From NCBI RefSeq assembly GCF_000833605.1, contig NZ_JXTG01000002.1:248001-312000 (forward strand): DNA of 64,000 nucleotides, written 5' to 3'. The first letter of the stretch is position 1. Every line of letters starts with the position of its first letter. This document shows positions 8,744 through 19,245 of this stretch, in pieces. Source of the DNA: Anoxybacillus ayderensis. GTDB taxonomy: Bacteria; Bacillota; Bacilli; Bacillales; Anoxybacillaceae. The notes beneath the pieces were generated by a model. That model saw only the letters and a list, made by a program, of their open reading frames with translations. It had not been told where the DNA came from and searched no databases. Position numbers and translations under genes: made by a program.

Positions 8744-9694
8744 ATGGCGATGACAGATGGGAATCGTTCATATTCCGTCCGTGATATGATTAAAGAAAAT
8801 AAGAAAAAACAAAACGGACAACAATTTGTTGAATGGTTGATGCCAAAGTTTCTATTATTGACAGCGATCATTTCCATTTTGACGACAATCGGTATTTTAT
8901 TTACATTGCTATTTGAAACGTTTATTTTCTTTGAACGAGTGTCGATCGTTGAATTTTTAACGAGCAAAGAATGGCTTCCATGGGATGAAAAAACAGGTTC
9001 GTTTGGTGTCGCTCCGCTTGTGACGGGTACTCTTTTAACGACAGCGATTGCCATGGTCGTTGCGATTCCAATCGGTTTAGCTTCAGCGATTTACTTGAGT
9101 GAGTATGCGTCTGAAAAAGCAAGGAAAGTATTAAAACCGATATTAGAAGTGTTGGCGGGAATTCCAACGATTGTGTACGGATTTTTCGCATTAACGTTCG
9201 TTACACCTCTTTTACAAAAGGTCATTCCGAACTTAGGGATTTTTAACGCATTAAGCCCAGGGATTGTCATGGGTATTATGATTATTCCAATGGTTGCTTC
9301 TTTATCTGAAGATGCGATGAGTTCTGTGCCAAACTCCATTCGTGAAGGAGCGCTTGGTCTCGGTTCAACGAAGTTAGAAGTTGCTTTAAAAGTTGTCCTC
9401 CCCGCAGCGACATCAGGTATTGCAGCATCGTTTATGCTTGCGATCTCTCGTGCTGTCGGTGAGACGATGATTGTAGCAGTAGCGGGTGGTTCCTCTCCGG
9501 TCTTTACATTTGATGTCACGAAATCGATCCAAACGTTAACAGCATACATTGTTCAAGTCACAACAGGAGATGCCGGATACGGTACAACGGTTTATTACAG
9601 CATTTATGCAGTCGGTATGACGCTGTTTGTATTTACGTTAGCTATGAACTTACTCGCACAATACATTTCTCGTCGCTTTAGGGAGGAGTATTAA
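8744..9694 (+). CDS. pstC: Phosphate ABC transporter permease PstC
   Basis: A 316-residue inner-membrane permease with about six transmembrane helices and the binding-protein-dependent transport signature (the EGALGLGSTKLEVALKVVLP segment that docks on the ATPase). It forms the phosphate channel with PstA. The open frame extends upstream through the pstS-pstC hairpin; the ATG at 8744, after GAAAGGGG at 8726-8733, is the credible start. It ends two bases before pstA. Confidence 0.95.
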   Translation: MAMTDGNRSYSVRDMIKENKKKQNGQQFVEWLMPKFLLLTAIISILTTIGILFTLLFETFIFFERVSIVEFLTSKEWLPWDEKTGSFGVAPLVTGTLLTTAIAMVVAIPIGLASAIYLSEYASEKARKVLKPILEVLAGIPTIVYGFFALTFVTPLLQKVIPNLGIFNALSPGIVMGIMIIPMVASLSEDAMSSVPNSIREGALGLGSTKLEVALKVVLPAATSGIAASFMLAISRAVGETMIVAVAGGSSPVFTFDVTKSIQTLTAYIVQVTTGDAGYGTTVYYSIYAVGMTLFVFTLAMNLLAQYISRRFREEY

Positions 9695-9696
9695 TC

Positions 9697-10578
9697 ATGG
9701 AGAAGTTAATTGATAAACAACGTGTCGTTCAGCATATGAACGGTCGCCTATTGAGAAATAACGTGTTAAAATTTTTATTTTTCTTAGCGACGTTGTTTGG
9801 ACTTATTGTTCTCGTCGTCCTTCTATATCGGATATTCACTCAAGCAATTGGCTGGCTAAATATCGACTTTTTAAATAACTTTCCGTCTCGCCGTCCTGAA
9901 AACGCGGGGATTAAAGCGGGGTTAGTCGGTTCGTTATGGCTAATGGTGATCGTTGCCCCTGTTTCGCTCATTCTTGGAGTTGGAACAGCGATTTACTTAG
10001 AGGAATATGCGAAAAAAAATCGCTTTACAGATTTTATTCAAACGAATATTTCGAACTTAGCAGGTGTTCCATCAATCGTATTCGGCTTACTTGGTTTAAC
10101 ACTTTTCGTTCGTGAACTGAATTTAGGTCGTAGCGTTCTTGCTGCGGGTTTGACGATGAGTTTGCTTGTTCTTCCTGTCATCGTTGTTGCGGCACAAGAA
10201 GCAATTCGTGCCGTGCCGAATCAATTGCGCGAAGCATCATATGGTATGGGAGCAACGAAATGGCAAACGATTTATGGCATCGTTCTCCCAGCAGCGATCC
10301 CAGGTATTTTAACAGGTAGTATTTTAGCTTTATCCCGTGCTATCGGTGAAACAGCACCGCTTGTCGTTTTAGGTATCCCGACGTTTTTAGCGTATTTGCC
10401 ACGTGGTATTTTTGATACATTTACAGTTATGCCGATGCAAATTTATAACTGGACATCGCGTCCACAAGCTGACTTCCAAAACGTTGCAGCAGCTGGAATC
10501 GTTGTCTTGCTCGTTGTGTTAATCTTTATGAACTCGATTGCCATTTTCATTCGCAACAAGTTTCAAAAACGTTATTAA
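9697..10578 (+). CDS. pstA: Phosphate ABC transporter permease PstA
   Basis: A 293-residue permease, partner of PstC. About six transmembrane helices; the ATPase-docking loop is EASYGMGATKWQTIYGIVLP, and the IGETAPL motif typical of PstA follows. Start ATG at 9697, two bases after the pstC stop, with a GGGAGGAG site inside the end of pstC, so the two are translationally coupled. Complete family length. Confidence 0.95.
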   Translation: MEKLIDKQRVVQHMNGRLLRNNVLKFLFFLATLFGLIVLVVLLYRIFTQAIGWLNIDFLNNFPSRRPENAGIKAGLVGSLWLMVIVAPVSLILGVGTAIYLEEYAKKNRFTDFIQTNISNLAGVPSIVFGLLGLTLFVRELNLGRSVLAAGLTMSLLVLPVIVVAAQEAIRAVPNQLREASYGMGATKWQTIYGIVLPAAIPGILTGSILALSRAIGETAPLVVLGIPTFLAYLPRGIFDTFTVMPMQIYNWTSRPQADFQNVAAAGIVVLLVVLIFMNSIAIFIRNKFQKRY

Positions 10579-10604
10579 TTGCGCGTTGAAAGGGGAACTT
10601 ATTA

Positions 10605-11417
10605 ATGGAATTAACAGTTGTGAAAGAACGTAAAAATAAACAAGCTGAAGAACGAAGTGAAAAAAATGTTGTGTACCGGACGAAAAACTTAAATTTATGG
10701 TACGGCGAACATCATGCGTTAAAAAATATTGATTTAGATATTTACGAAAATGAAGTAACAGCGATTATCGGTCCGTCAGGATGCGGAAAATCAACGTATA
10801 TTAAAACGTTAAACCGAATGATTGAACTTGTGCCGGGCGTACGTACATCCGGAGAAATTACGTATCGTGGTCGCAACATTTTCGATAAGTCGTATCGTGT
10901 AGAAGAATTGCGTACGCAAGTTGGAATGGTATTCCAAAAGCCGAACCCGTTCCCGAAATCGATTTACGATAATGTCGCATACGGTCCGCGCATTCACGGT
11001 ATTCGTGATAAGAAAATTTTAGATGAAATCGTTGAGAAAAGTTTACGTGGTGCAGCCATTTGGGATGAAGTAAAAGATCGCTTGCATACGAATGCATATG
11101 GATTATCAGGCGGTCAACAACAACGTTTATGTATCGCGCGTTGTTTAGCGATTGAGCCAGATGTTATTTTAATGGATGAACCAACATCTGCGCTTGACCC
11201 TATTTCAACATTAAAAGTAGAAGAGCTTGTGCAAGAATTAAAGAAAAACTATAGTATTATTATCGTCACACATAACATGCAACAAGCTGCTCGTATTTCT
11301 GATAAAACGGCCTTCTTCTTAAACGGTGAAGTGATTGAGTATAGCGACACAGATAAACTATTCTCGAATCCAGACGATAAACGAACAGAAGATTACATTA
11401 CAGGTCGATTTGGATAA
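10605..11417 (+). CDS. pstB: Phosphate ABC transporter ATP-binding protein PstB
   Basis: A 270-residue cytoplasmic ATPase that powers phosphate uptake. Walker [10 protein letters not shown], the ABC signature LSGGQQQRL, Walker B VILMDEP and the switch His in IVTHNM are all present. The [12 protein letters not shown] stretch after the Q-loop is characteristic of PstB. B. subtilis has two pstB genes in tandem; only one is here. It is followed by a hairpin and then phoU. Confidence 0.96.
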   Translation: MELTVVKERKNKQAEERSEKNVVYRTKNLNLWYGEHHALKNIDLDIYENEVTAIIGPSGCGKSTYIKTLNRMIELVPGVRTSGEITYRGRNIFDKSYRVEELRTQVGMVFQKPNPFPKSIYDNVAYGPRIHGIRDKKILDEIVEKSLRGAAIWDEVKDRLHTNAYGLSGGQQQRLCIARCLAIEPDVILMDEPTSALDPISTLKVEELVQELKKNYSIIIVTHNMQQAARISDKTAFFLNGEVIEYSDTDKLFSNPDDKRTEDYITGRFG

Positions 11418-11450
11418 AAAAATCGTGCGGGCGTGCTCGCACGATTTTTT
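11417..11450 (+). terminator. Terminator or attenuator between pstB and phoU
   Basis: A 13-bp perfect stem (11417-11429 with 11438-11450), eight-base loop, ending in six T residues. It begins at the last base of the pstB stop and could reduce transcription into phoU. Confidence 0.8.
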
Positions 11451-11472
11451 CAAAATAAAAGGGGGAGTCAAC

Positions 11473-12132
11473 ATGGCTGTACGTGAAAAATTTGATGACG
11501 ATTTACAAACGTTGCGTGATCAACTATTACAGCTCGGAAGTCTGGCAGAAATTGCATTAACTCAATCGTTTGAAGCGTTAAAAACAAAAAATAACGATTT
11601 AGCATTACAAGTGCTTGAAAACGACACAAAAATTGATTTGCTTGATGAGGAAATTAACGATTTTGCGATTTTATTAATTGCAAAACAGCAGCCGGTTGCC
11701 ATTGATTTGCGCCGCATTATTGTCGCCATTAAAATTGCCACAGATGTTGAGCGCATGGCAGACTTTGCAGTCAATATTGCAAAATCAGCTATTCGCATCG
11801 GTGAACAGCCGTTTGTCATTTCGCTAAATAAGTTAGAAAAAATGCACGACATTGCGGTAAATATGCTTTCGTTAACGTTAAAAGCATATTATGAGGAGGA
11901 TGTCGTCGCTGCGAAAAAAGTAGCGGATATGGATGATGAAGTCGATCGTCTGTACGGTGAAACGATTCGGGAGTTGCTTGAGCGCACAAAAGCACATCCA
12001 GATGCGATGGCACAAATTACTCAACTCTCGTTTACAGCACGTTACATTGAGCGCATTGCAGACCATGCAACAAACATTGCGGAAAACGTATTTTACTTAG
12101 TGAAGGGAAAACATTACGACTTAAACGATTAA
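11473..12132 (+). CDS. phoU: Phosphate-specific transport system accessory protein PhoU
   Basis: A 219-residue protein made of two repeated three-helix PhoU bundles. Each half carries the acidic metal-binding signature (E/DxxxD around DDEINDFAILLIAK... in the first half and the Asp-Asp-Glu-Val-Asp run near residue 155 in the second). PhoU restrains phosphate uptake by PstSCAB and modulates PhoR signalling. Start ATG at 11473 with GGGGGAG upstream. It is absent from the B. subtilis pst operon but usual in Geobacillus-type operons, so this is a real difference from B. subtilis. Confidence 0.94.
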   Translation: MAVREKFDDDLQTLRDQLLQLGSLAEIALTQSFEALKTKNNDLALQVLENDTKIDLLDEEINDFAILLIAKQQPVAIDLRRIIVAIKIATDVERMADFAVNIAKSAIRIGEQPFVISLNKLEKMHDIAVNMLSLTLKAYYEEDVVAAKKVADMDDEVDRLYGETIRELLERTKAHPDAMAQITQLSFTARYIERIADHATNIAENVFYLVKGKHYDLND

Positions 12133-12138
12133 AGCAAA

Positions 12139-12164
12139 AAGGATGTCCAATGTTGGACATCCTT
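12139..12164. terminator. Bidirectional terminator after phoU
   Basis: A near-perfect inverted repeat of 11-12 bp (12139-12149/50 with 12153/54-12164) lies between convergent phoU and yqzC. Confidence 0.75.
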
Positions 12165-12579
12165 ATTTTGTTATTTTTCGTGCAATTTGTTCATATGACA
12201 TGTCGCTTGTTATGACGTATGTGCCAGGGCGTACCGCGCGCGTTAATTGATGTGCATCTAAATATGTTAAAAACGACTGGGCGTCATCAATAATATGCGC
12301 TTGTTGTAGACGCTCTGCAATGTCGCGACTTGCTTCCCCTTTAGCGATTGTTAACGTATAAATGTACGTTTCTTTTTGAGGTGGTGTCGTTTTTTTCGTT
12401 TCTTTTTTTAATTTTTCTAGTGCATTCGCTAGTTCGTTTCGTTCAGCAACGAGCTGTTCATATTGTTTTTCGCTTACGGTATTATTTTTTGATTCGTTAT
12501 GATTTGTATAGTAAATTGTAGCGATTATCGTTGTAGCAAACAATATCCCACCCGCAAAGGCACGCGTTGTCCGTTTCAT
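12163..12579 (-). CDS. yqzC: Membrane-anchored small protein with MltG-like N-terminal fold (YqzC-like)
   Basis: A 138-residue protein: N-terminal transmembrane segment (about residues 8-24), a coiled-coil-prone Glu/Lys/Asn stretch (36-62) and a C-terminal domain (75-138) resembling the LysM-like subdomain of YceG/MltG, with a GEASRDIAERL helix and an RPGTYVI turn. The catalytic lytic-transglycosylase domain of MltG is missing. It overlaps yqzD by four bases and is co-transcribed with it. Position downstream of the pst operon corresponds to yqzC of B. subtilis. Function unknown; binding to wall material is inference from the fold resemblance. Confidence 0.65.
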   Translation of the reverse strand: MKRTTRAFAGGILFATTIIATIYYTNHNESKNNTVSEKQYEQLVAERNELANALEKLKKETKKTTPPQKETYIYTLTIAKGEASRDIAERLQQAHIIDDAQSFLTYLDAHQLTRAVRPGTYVITSDMSYEQIARKITK

Positions 12580-12902
12580 CGTTCATTCCTCGCGATCATT
12601 ATATTCACTTCATCGATCGGCATGTTAAGCTTGCGAGCAATTTGCTCTTTTGTCCACCCTTGTTTATATAAGTGAGCAATTTGCTCTTCATTCGAAAATG
12701 GCTCGATTCCGACAAGCAACTCTTCTTCAAGTGCTTTCACTCGCTTTTTTACTTCGTATAATTGTTGCATCGTCGATAATGTTAGCTGTTCTACTTGTTC
12801 TTCTACTTCTTTGACGGGATCTTTTTGGAAGAAAGAAATAAGCAATAGTATGATAGCAAAAGAAACGAGTCCAATAAATGTATATTCGATCATGTTTTTC
12901 AC
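12576..12902 (-). CDS. yqzD: Small membrane protein with HTH-like tail (YqzD-like)
   Basis: A 108-residue protein: one N-terminal transmembrane helix (about residues 7-25), a coiled coil (32-62) and a C-terminal segment with the look of a resolvase-type helix-turn-helix (about 78-105, WTKEQIARKLNMPIDEV). This arrangement of anchor, coil and HTH-like end is that of B. subtilis YqzD, whose role is unknown. Its ATG overlaps nothing upstream; GGTGAAAAAC precedes it. It is the first gene of the yqzD-yqzC pair. Confidence 0.65.
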   Translation of the reverse strand: MKNMIEYTFIGLVSFAIILLLISFFQKDPVKEVEEQVEQLTLSTMQQLYEVKKRVKALEEELLVGIEPFSNEEQIAHLYKQGWTKEQIARKLNMPIDEVNIMIARNER

Positions 12903-13037
12903 CCCACTTTATTATACATAGGAATGTAGCGATCATGCATCATTTTCGTGTCAAATCGACAATTTTCATCTATTGTCCGCAAGTAGCTGTCATGATATGA
13001 TAGAAAAAAGTGTGCTTTCACTTGGGGGGGATATGTT

Positions 13038-15428
13038 GTGAAAGCGGTTATTATGGCAGGGGGAAGAGGAACGCGGTTACGTCCGTTAACTTGCCATGTT
13101 CCGAAGCCGGTCGTACCGATTATGAATAAACCTGTGATGGAGTATAGTATTGAGTGGTTAAAACAATATGGTATTACACATATTGCTGTAACTGTTGAAT
13201 ATTTAAGTGAAGAAATTATTGAATATTTCGGGGATGGACAGCGGTTTGGTGTGCATCTTCATTATTTTGAAGAGGCGACGCCGCTTGGGACGGCAGGAAG
13301 TGTAAAACATGCGCAGTCGTTTTTAGACGATACGTTTGTCGTCATCAGCGCAGATACGTTGACGACGATCGATTTACAGCAAGCGATCGATTTTCATTTC
13401 TCCAAACAATCATTAGTTACCGTTCTTATGCACCACGAAGCGACTCCTCTTTCATATGGTGGAATTGTAACAGATCGATACGGGAAAATTATTCATTTTG
13501 TAGAAAAACCAAAATGGAATGAAGTATGTACCGATTTAGTGAATACAGGCATTTACATTTGTCACCCAACTATTTTTGATTATATGCCACAACATCCACC
13601 TTACGATTTTAGTCAACATCTTTTTCCATATCTCGTTCAACACGAATATCCGATATACGGATGGCAAGCAGATGGATATTGGTCCGATATTGGCGTCATT
13701 GAGCAATATCATCAAACACATATCGATTTACTGAATCAACGTTTCGTTCCTTCTCACTATAAAGAAATTGCCCCTGCTATATGGGTTGGTAAAGGGGTTA
13801 AGATTGCGCAAGGGGTTAAATTAGAAGGACCGATTATGATCGGAGATGATGTACGTATTGATGACTACGCAACGGTTGGACCTTACACGGTCATCGGCCC
13901 ACGTTCAGTGATCAGTAAACATGCATCGTTAAAACGATCGATTGTTTGGCCTGACGTATATGTTGATCAACATAGTGAATTACGCGGGGCGATCGTTGCT
14001 AATGATGTATACATCGGCAAAAAAAATGAAATATTTGATTATGCGGTCATCGGAGCAAAATGTAAATTAGAAAATAAAGTGAAAGTGCAACATGGAGTGA
14101 AAATTTGGCCGAATAAAACAATTGCCGAAAAAACGAAAGTGAAACATTCGATTGTATGGGGGGAACAACATACGAAAACGTTGTTCAGTGAACAAGGAAT
14201 AAAAATGCGGGCATATATTGATGCCCATCCGCTATTTATAACGAGGCTTGCTTCCGCGTACAGTAGCCTATATGAAAAGGATAGTCGCATATTAATCGGC
14301 TTTGACGGCCATCCATTTTCGAGAGCAATGGGTATGCTATTTGCCGAATGTTTACACATGTATGGCATGCATACAAACATATATGAAGGTGGATATTTGC
14401 CAGCTTTTCGTTATATTGTCCCTCATAAACAGTATCATGGCGGTGTATTTATTACGATGGATGAACATGATGAAGCGATTGTTGACATCTATGATGGATA
14501 TGGCTACCCGATCGATCGAGCGATGGAACGAGCTATTGAGCAACAAATGAAGCATGAACATGCTTGTTATGTGTCATTGACACAAATCGGTGAAGCGATG
14601 AAACAAAAAGAAAAAGACGAATTGTACGTTCGTGCCTTACGACAATGGATTCCTTTTTCGTCATCGGAACAATGGAAAGTAGTCGTTTGTAGCTCGCCTT
14701 TACTGCGGGAAATCATTGAACATACACTTCAGTCGTTTGCCATTCAAGTCGTTTGGACAGATCATCAAGACGACGAACATATTCGCAAGCAAATTAAACG
14801 GGAGCACGCTCATTTTGGGATCGTATTTGATCGTTCAGGCGAACGTTTTCGAATTTTTGACGGACAAGGAACGGCATTGACGAATGAGGAAGTCATTTCA
14901 TTGCACGTATTAGTATCGCTTTTATTTAGTGAAACGAAAAAAGTGGCTGTTCCCTCTTGGGTCCCATCGATGTTGCATACGTTAGCAGAACGTTTACACG
15001 GCGATATCGTGTATGTCAAAGATGCGAGACGAGATTTTTTGTTTGCTCATCACCATGAACCATTTCATTTTTATTTTGATGGACTGTATGCGTGTGTACA
15101 ACTGTTTCATTTGTTAGCTATTGAACGTTGTTCTCTCCGCACGGTTATTTCGTCCATCCCAACGATTCATTTATCATGCCGCGATGTTTATTGCCCATGG
15201 CATGAACGAGCAGCTGTCATGCGCAAATTGTTAGAAGAATGTTATGACAAACATGTTGATTTTACAGATGGCATAAAAGTGTATCATGAAGATGGGGCAT
15301 GGACACTCATTTTACCAAAGGTAGATGAACCGACGTTAACGATTTATTCCCAAGCGACAAATGCTCAAAAAGCAAAAGAATATACGAAATACTATATAAA
15401 GAAAATTCGGCAATATCAAAACGTATAA
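13038..15428 (+). CDS. Sugar nucleotidyltransferase fused to a degenerate phosphohexomutase domain
   Basis: A 796-residue fusion. Residues 1-235 are a nucleotidyltransferase with the pyrophosphorylase signature [11 protein letters not shown] and Lys of VPKPV; residues about 255-370 form a left-handed beta-helix of hexapeptide repeats; residues about 385-790 resemble a phosphoglucomutase/phosphomannomutase. The first part would make an NDP-sugar (GDP-mannose or NDP-glucose type) from a sugar 1-phosphate. In the mutase half the phosphoserine loop, normally Thr-Ala-Ser-His-Asn, reads Thr-Met-Asp-Glu-His, and the metal loop, normally Asp-Gly-Asp-Ala-Asp-Arg, reads Asp-Arg-Ser-Gly-Glu-Arg, so it is probably not catalytic. 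Start is GTG at 13038 after GGGGGGG. Absent from B. subtilis at this site; substrate unknown. Confidence 0.85.
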   Translation: MKAVIMAGGRGTRLRPLTCHVPKPVVPIMNKPVMEYSIEWLKQYGITHIAVTVEYLSEEIIEYFGDGQRFGVHLHYFEEATPLGTAGSVKHAQSFLDDTFVVISADTLTTIDLQQAIDFHFSKQSLVTVLMHHEATPLSYGGIVTDRYGKIIHFVEKPKWNEVCTDLVNTGIYICHPTIFDYMPQHPPYDFSQHLFPYLVQHEYPIYGWQADGYWSDIGVIEQYHQTHIDLLNQRFVPSHYKEIAPAIWVGKGVKIAQGVKLEGPIMIGDDVRIDDYATVGPYTVIGPRSVISKHASLKRSIVWPDVYVDQHSELRGAIVANDVYIGKKNEIFDYAVIGAKCKLENKVKVQHGVKIWPNKTIAEKTKVKHSIVWGEQHTKTLFSEQGIKMRAYIDAHPLFITRLASAYSSLYEKDSRILIGFDGHPFSRAMGMLFAECLHMYGMHTNIYEGGYLPAFRYIVPHKQYHGGVFITMDEHDEAIVDIYDGYGYPIDRAMERAIEQQMKHEHACYVSLTQIGEAMKQKEKDELYVRALRQWIPFSSSEQWKVVVCSSPLLREIIEHTLQSFAIQVVWTDHQDDEHIRKQIKREHAHFGIVFDRSGERFRIFDGQGTALTNEEVISLHVLVSLLFSETKKVAVPSWVPSMLHTLAERLHGDIVYVKDARRDFLFAHHHEPFHFYFDGLYACVQLFHLLAIERCSLRTVISSIPTIHLSCRDVYCPWHERAAVMRKLLEECYDKHVDFTDGIKVYHEDGAWTLILPKVDEPTLTIYSQATNAQKAKEYTKYYIKKIRQYQNV

Positions 15429-15508
15429 AATTCATATGGAAATTGTTTAAGAAAAATGATATGATGGAAAGGTGTGATTATAATACTTTTGTTTGGAGGG
15501 AAAGAACG

Positions 15509-15658
15509 ATGCGTGTAAATATTACGTTAGCATGCACAGAATGCGGCGAACGCAACTATATTTCAACAAAAAATAAGCGCAATAACGCAGAGCGCCTTGA
15601 ATTGAAAAAATATTGCCCACGAGACAAAAAAGCAACAGTTCATCGTGAAACGAAGTAA
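15509..15658 (+). CDS. rpmG: 50S ribosomal protein L33
   Basis: A 49-residue ribosomal protein L33. Start ATG at 15509 follows TTGGAGGG at 15493-15500; the longer upstream frame is not needed. It carries Cys9-x-x-Cys12 and Cys36, but the fourth zinc-ligand position (39) is Asp, so the ribbon has three of four cysteines. Position before yqgN matches B. subtilis rpmGA. A strong terminator overlaps its stop codon. Confidence 0.95.
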   Translation: MRVNITLACTECGERNYISTKNKRNNAERLELKKYCPRDKKATVHRETK

Positions 15659-15693
15659 GCAGTAGGATTTTTTTTCCTGCTGCTTATTTTTTT
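15657..15693 (+). terminator. Terminator of rpmG
   Basis: An 11-pair stem with one G-T pair (15657-15667 with 15675-15685), T-rich loop and a seven-T run. It overlaps the last two bases of the rpmG stop codon. Confidence 0.85.
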
Positions 15694-15713
15694 ATGAAAT
15701 AGGGGGAAGGATA

Positions 15714-16286
15714 ATGGAGAAGAAACAATTACGACAACAAATGAAACAACGTCTCTTACATATGACAAAAGAAGAGCGGAAGAACAAAGAGAACGTCATT
15801 CACGACATATTATTTCAACAACATAGTTGGCAAAAGGCACACATGATCGGTATAACGATTTCAAGACAAATCGAAGTAGACACGATTTGTATTATTGAAC
15901 GAGCGTGGCAAGAAGGGAAGAAAGTTGCGATTCCGAAATGCAATGTAACAACAAAACAAATGACGTTTCGAAAAATTGATTGTTTTCAACAAATAGAACG
16001 CACTTTTTTTGATTTATATGAACCGATTGTAGAAGAAACGAAAGAAGTACAAAAACATGAAATCGATTTGCTATTCGTTCCAGGCCTTGCTTTCGTTCGA
16101 GGCGGGTATCGTCTTGGCTACGGTGGAGGATATTATGATCGTTATTTAGTCGATTTTCCTAATGACACCCTTTCACTTGCATATGATTGTCAAATCGTTT
16201 CTGCGTTGCCGATTGAAAAGCATGATATTTCTGTCAAAATGATCATTACGAATGAAGGAATAATCATTTGTGAAAGCGAATTATAA
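15714..16286 (+). CDS. yqgN: 5-formyltetrahydrofolate cyclo-ligase
   Basis: A 190-residue enzyme that converts 5-formyl-THF to 5,10-methenyl-THF using ATP, returning a dead-end folate to the one-carbon pool. The family hallmarks are a basic N-terminus that binds phosphate (KKQLRQQMKQR), the FVPGLAF strand and the glycine-rich RLGYGGGYYDRYL loop that binds ATP. Start ATG at 15714 after AGGGGGAAGG. It follows rpmG as in B. subtilis. folD in the same window handles the neighbouring folate interconversion. Confidence 0.93.
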   Translation: MEKKQLRQQMKQRLLHMTKEERKNKENVIHDILFQQHSWQKAHMIGITISRQIEVDTICIIERAWQEGKKVAIPKCNVTTKQMTFRKIDCFQQIERTFFDLYEPIVEETKEVQKHEIDLLFVPGLAFVRGGYRLGYGGGYYDRYLVDFPNDTLSLAYDCQIVSALPIEKHDISVKMIITNEGIIICESEL

Positions 16287-16323
16287 AACAGCATAAGCGT
16301 TTTCATATTATACAGGAGAAAAA

Positions 16324-16340
16324 ATTAACAAAATGTTAAT
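16324..16340 (+). promoter_or_regulatory. Perfect palindrome upstream of ldh
   Basis: A 7-3-7 inverted repeat, ATTAACA-AAA-TGTTAAT, 104 bases upstream of the ldh start. It has the size of a dimeric repressor site but matches no operator I can name with confidence. Confidence 0.4.
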
Positions 16341-16359
16341 AATTCATGCCCCATAAACT

Positions 16360-17392
<1,033 letters not shown>

Positions 17393-17394
<2 letters not shown>

Positions 17395-17421
17395 GTTGTC
17401 TCATGATGAGGCAACCTTTTT
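17393..17421 (+). terminator. Terminator of ldh
   Basis: An 11-pair stem with one G-T pair (17393-17403 with 17407-17417), tight loop and five T residues directly after ldh. Confidence 0.85.
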
Positions 17422-17470
17422 ATAATTTTAATGAGAAAAGGGAACAGTAAGCATGAGGAGGGTGATCATA

Positions 17471-17656
17471 TTGAATGGAAAAACATTGATTGTCACTTTA
17501 GTCGCTGGGCTTGTTCTTTATCGGTTTCGCTATCGATTGTTGAATGAAATATTGAAGCGGGAAGCAGTTCAAAAGCGAGTAGTTCAATGGGGAATGTCTA
17601 TTCCGTTTATTCGCCAACGTCTTGTACCAACATTGTTTTTACAAAAGTACAAATAG
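17471..17656 (+). CDS. yqgO: Small YqgO-like protein
   Basis: A 61-residue basic protein with a short hydrophobic N-terminal helix (about residues 4-19, followed by Arg and Lys clusters), so probably a single-pass or peripheral membrane protein. The TTG at 17471 stands seven bases after GAGGAGGGTGAT (17454-17465) and is preferred over the ATG at 17453, which lies inside that site. B. subtilis YqgO is of nearly the same size and also precedes the rhomboid gene. Function unknown. Confidence 0.6.
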   Translation: MNGKTLIVTLVAGLVLYRFRYRLLNEILKREAVQKRVVQWGMSIPFIRQRLVPTLFLQKYK

Positions 17657-17715
17657 TTGCGCTTTGTAAAAGAGTGTGGTAAAAGAAGGGTATGATAGCG
17701 AAGGGAGAGGGAAGG

Positions 17716-19245
17716 TTGAGCATTCGCTTTGATTTTGTATATTGGCAAATGACGTTTCAATTTTTGCAGGCGAACTATGAAATCGTGTATTTATCGCCCG
17801 ATGAACGAGAATTTTGGTTGCAGTCTACGCGTGAACGAAAAGCACCAATCGTTCGTCTCGTTCGTACGGACATCGATTGGAGCGTATCGTTAAAAAATGA
17901 TATGCAGCGCGCCATGACTGCCGTTGATGAATGGCGGAGGCGGCAATTTCGCCGTCATCTTCAAGTCGTTAACATATATGTCATGATGTACCCTCCTGTT
18001 GACGATTGGGAACTGTACGTTCATCGCCCGTTAACGACTGAACGAGTACATATGAAAACATTTGTGATGCATATAAACAATATGTATGCCGTACTACGTG
18101 AACTAAACATGTTGTTTCATCAATCATTGAAAGTATATGTACCTGATGATTCTCCGATGTTACAACACGAATTACAAGCATTTAAACAACACGTGTTGTC
18201 GTTTGCTGAGCGATTGTATGAAAATGAACGGCGCATATTTGAACGTGGAAAAGCGAGATTTACATACGTATTTATCGCCTTGCAAATTGTGATGTTTTTT
18301 GTTTTAGAATGGAACGGTGGAAGTACAAATACGTTGACACTTATTGAATACGGTGCGAAATTTAACCCGCTCATTTTACAAGGAGAGTGGTGGCGCTTTT
18401 TCACTCCGATCGTTTTGCATATTGGTTTTGTACATCTGCTTATGAATACGTTTGCACTATATTATTTAGGCCCGCTTGTTGAAAAATTGTACGGTTCGTT
18501 TCGCTTTTTAGCCATTTATCTTTTTGCTGGTTTTTCAGGCTCGCTCGCTAGCTTTTTATTTTCGCCGTCTGTATCTGCAGGAGCGTCTGGGGCGATTTTC
18601 GGATGCTTTGGGGCTTTATTATATTTTGGAAAATCACATCCACATTTGTTTTTTCGAACAATCGGCATGAACGTATTGACGGTCATTGGAATTAATTTAG
18701 CGTTTGGTCTCGTTGTTCCAAATATCGATAATGCCGGCCATATTGGTGGCTTAATCGGTGGATTTTTAGCTGCAAGCATTGTCCATCTCCCGAAAGAGCG
18801 CGCCCGTCTTGGACAATGGTTGGCTGCTTTGTTCACAGCGGTCGTTACGGCAATTTGTTTATATATTGGCTTTCAACGACCGCCAGCAGATCAAGCGCAA
18901 CTCATTCTTGCATTGTCCAAACAGTATATTGATGAACGGGAATACGGTCAAGCCGAACAAATGTTGACAATCATCAATGAACGAGATGAGCAAGCATATA
19001 AAGCAGATTTTTTACGTGCGTATATTCGTATTCAACAAAAAGATTACGATGCAGCGAAACGGTATTTATATGCTGCCATTGAAAAAAACGACCGTTTTCA
19101 TGAAGCGTTTTATTATTTAGCGTTATTGTATGCAGAAGAAAAAAATTACGAAAAAGCAAAACAAGCAGTAGAACGTGCATTGCACATTCATCCAGACGAT
19201 GAACAATATAAACAATTATTGTTTGAAATCGAGCAATTGCTTTAA
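17716..19245 (+). CDS. gluP: Rhomboid intramembrane serine protease GluP (YqgP) with TPR tail
   Basis: A 509-residue protein: N-terminal cytosolic domain (1-165), a rhomboid domain of about seven helices (180-390) and C-terminal tetratricopeptide repeats (395-509). Catalytic Ser lies in SAGASGAIFG and the partner His in NAGHIGGLIGG; the family's HxxxN element is HLLMNTF. In B. subtilis YqgP takes part in quality control of membrane proteins, including the magnesium transporter MgtE with FtsH. The TTG at 17716 after GGGAGAGG gives an N-terminus aligned with the B. subtilis protein; the ATG at 17692 is the alternative. Its 3' end overlaps the convergent gene by 30 bases. Confidence 0.93.
   Translation: MSIRFDFVYWQMTFQFLQANYEIVYLSPDEREFWLQSTRERKAPIVRLVRTDIDWSVSLKNDMQRAMTAVDEWRRRQFRRHLQVVNIYVMMYPPVDDWELYVHRPLTTERVHMKTFVMHINNMYAVLRELNMLFHQSLKVYVPDDSPMLQHELQAFKQHVLSFAERLYENERRIFERGKARFTYVFIALQIVMFFVLEWNGGSTNTLTLIEYGAKFNPLILQGEWWRFFTPIVLHIGFVHLLMNTFALYYLGPLVEKLYGSFRFLAIYLFAGFSGSLASFLFSPSVSAGASGAIFGCFGALLYFGKSHPHLFFRTIGMNVLTVIGINLAFGLVVPNIDNAGHIGGLIGGFLAASIVHLPKERARLGQWLAALFTAVVTAICLYIGFQRPPADQAQLILALSKQYIDEREYGQAEQMLTIINERDEQAYKADFLRAYIRIQQKDYDAAKRYLYAAIEKNDRFHEAFYYLALLYAEEKNYEKAKQAVERALHIHPDDEQYKQLLFEIEQLL

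Noticed and set aside
13038-15428. Calling the fusion a bifunctional mannose-1-phosphate guanylyltransferase/phosphomannomutase
   Set aside because: Phosphoserine and metal loops of the mutase half are replaced, so activity cannot be claimed.
15509-15658. L33 with only three zinc-ligand cysteines as a novel variant
   Set aside because: Three-cysteine or cysteine-poor L33 forms are common in bacilli, so this is not unusual by itself.
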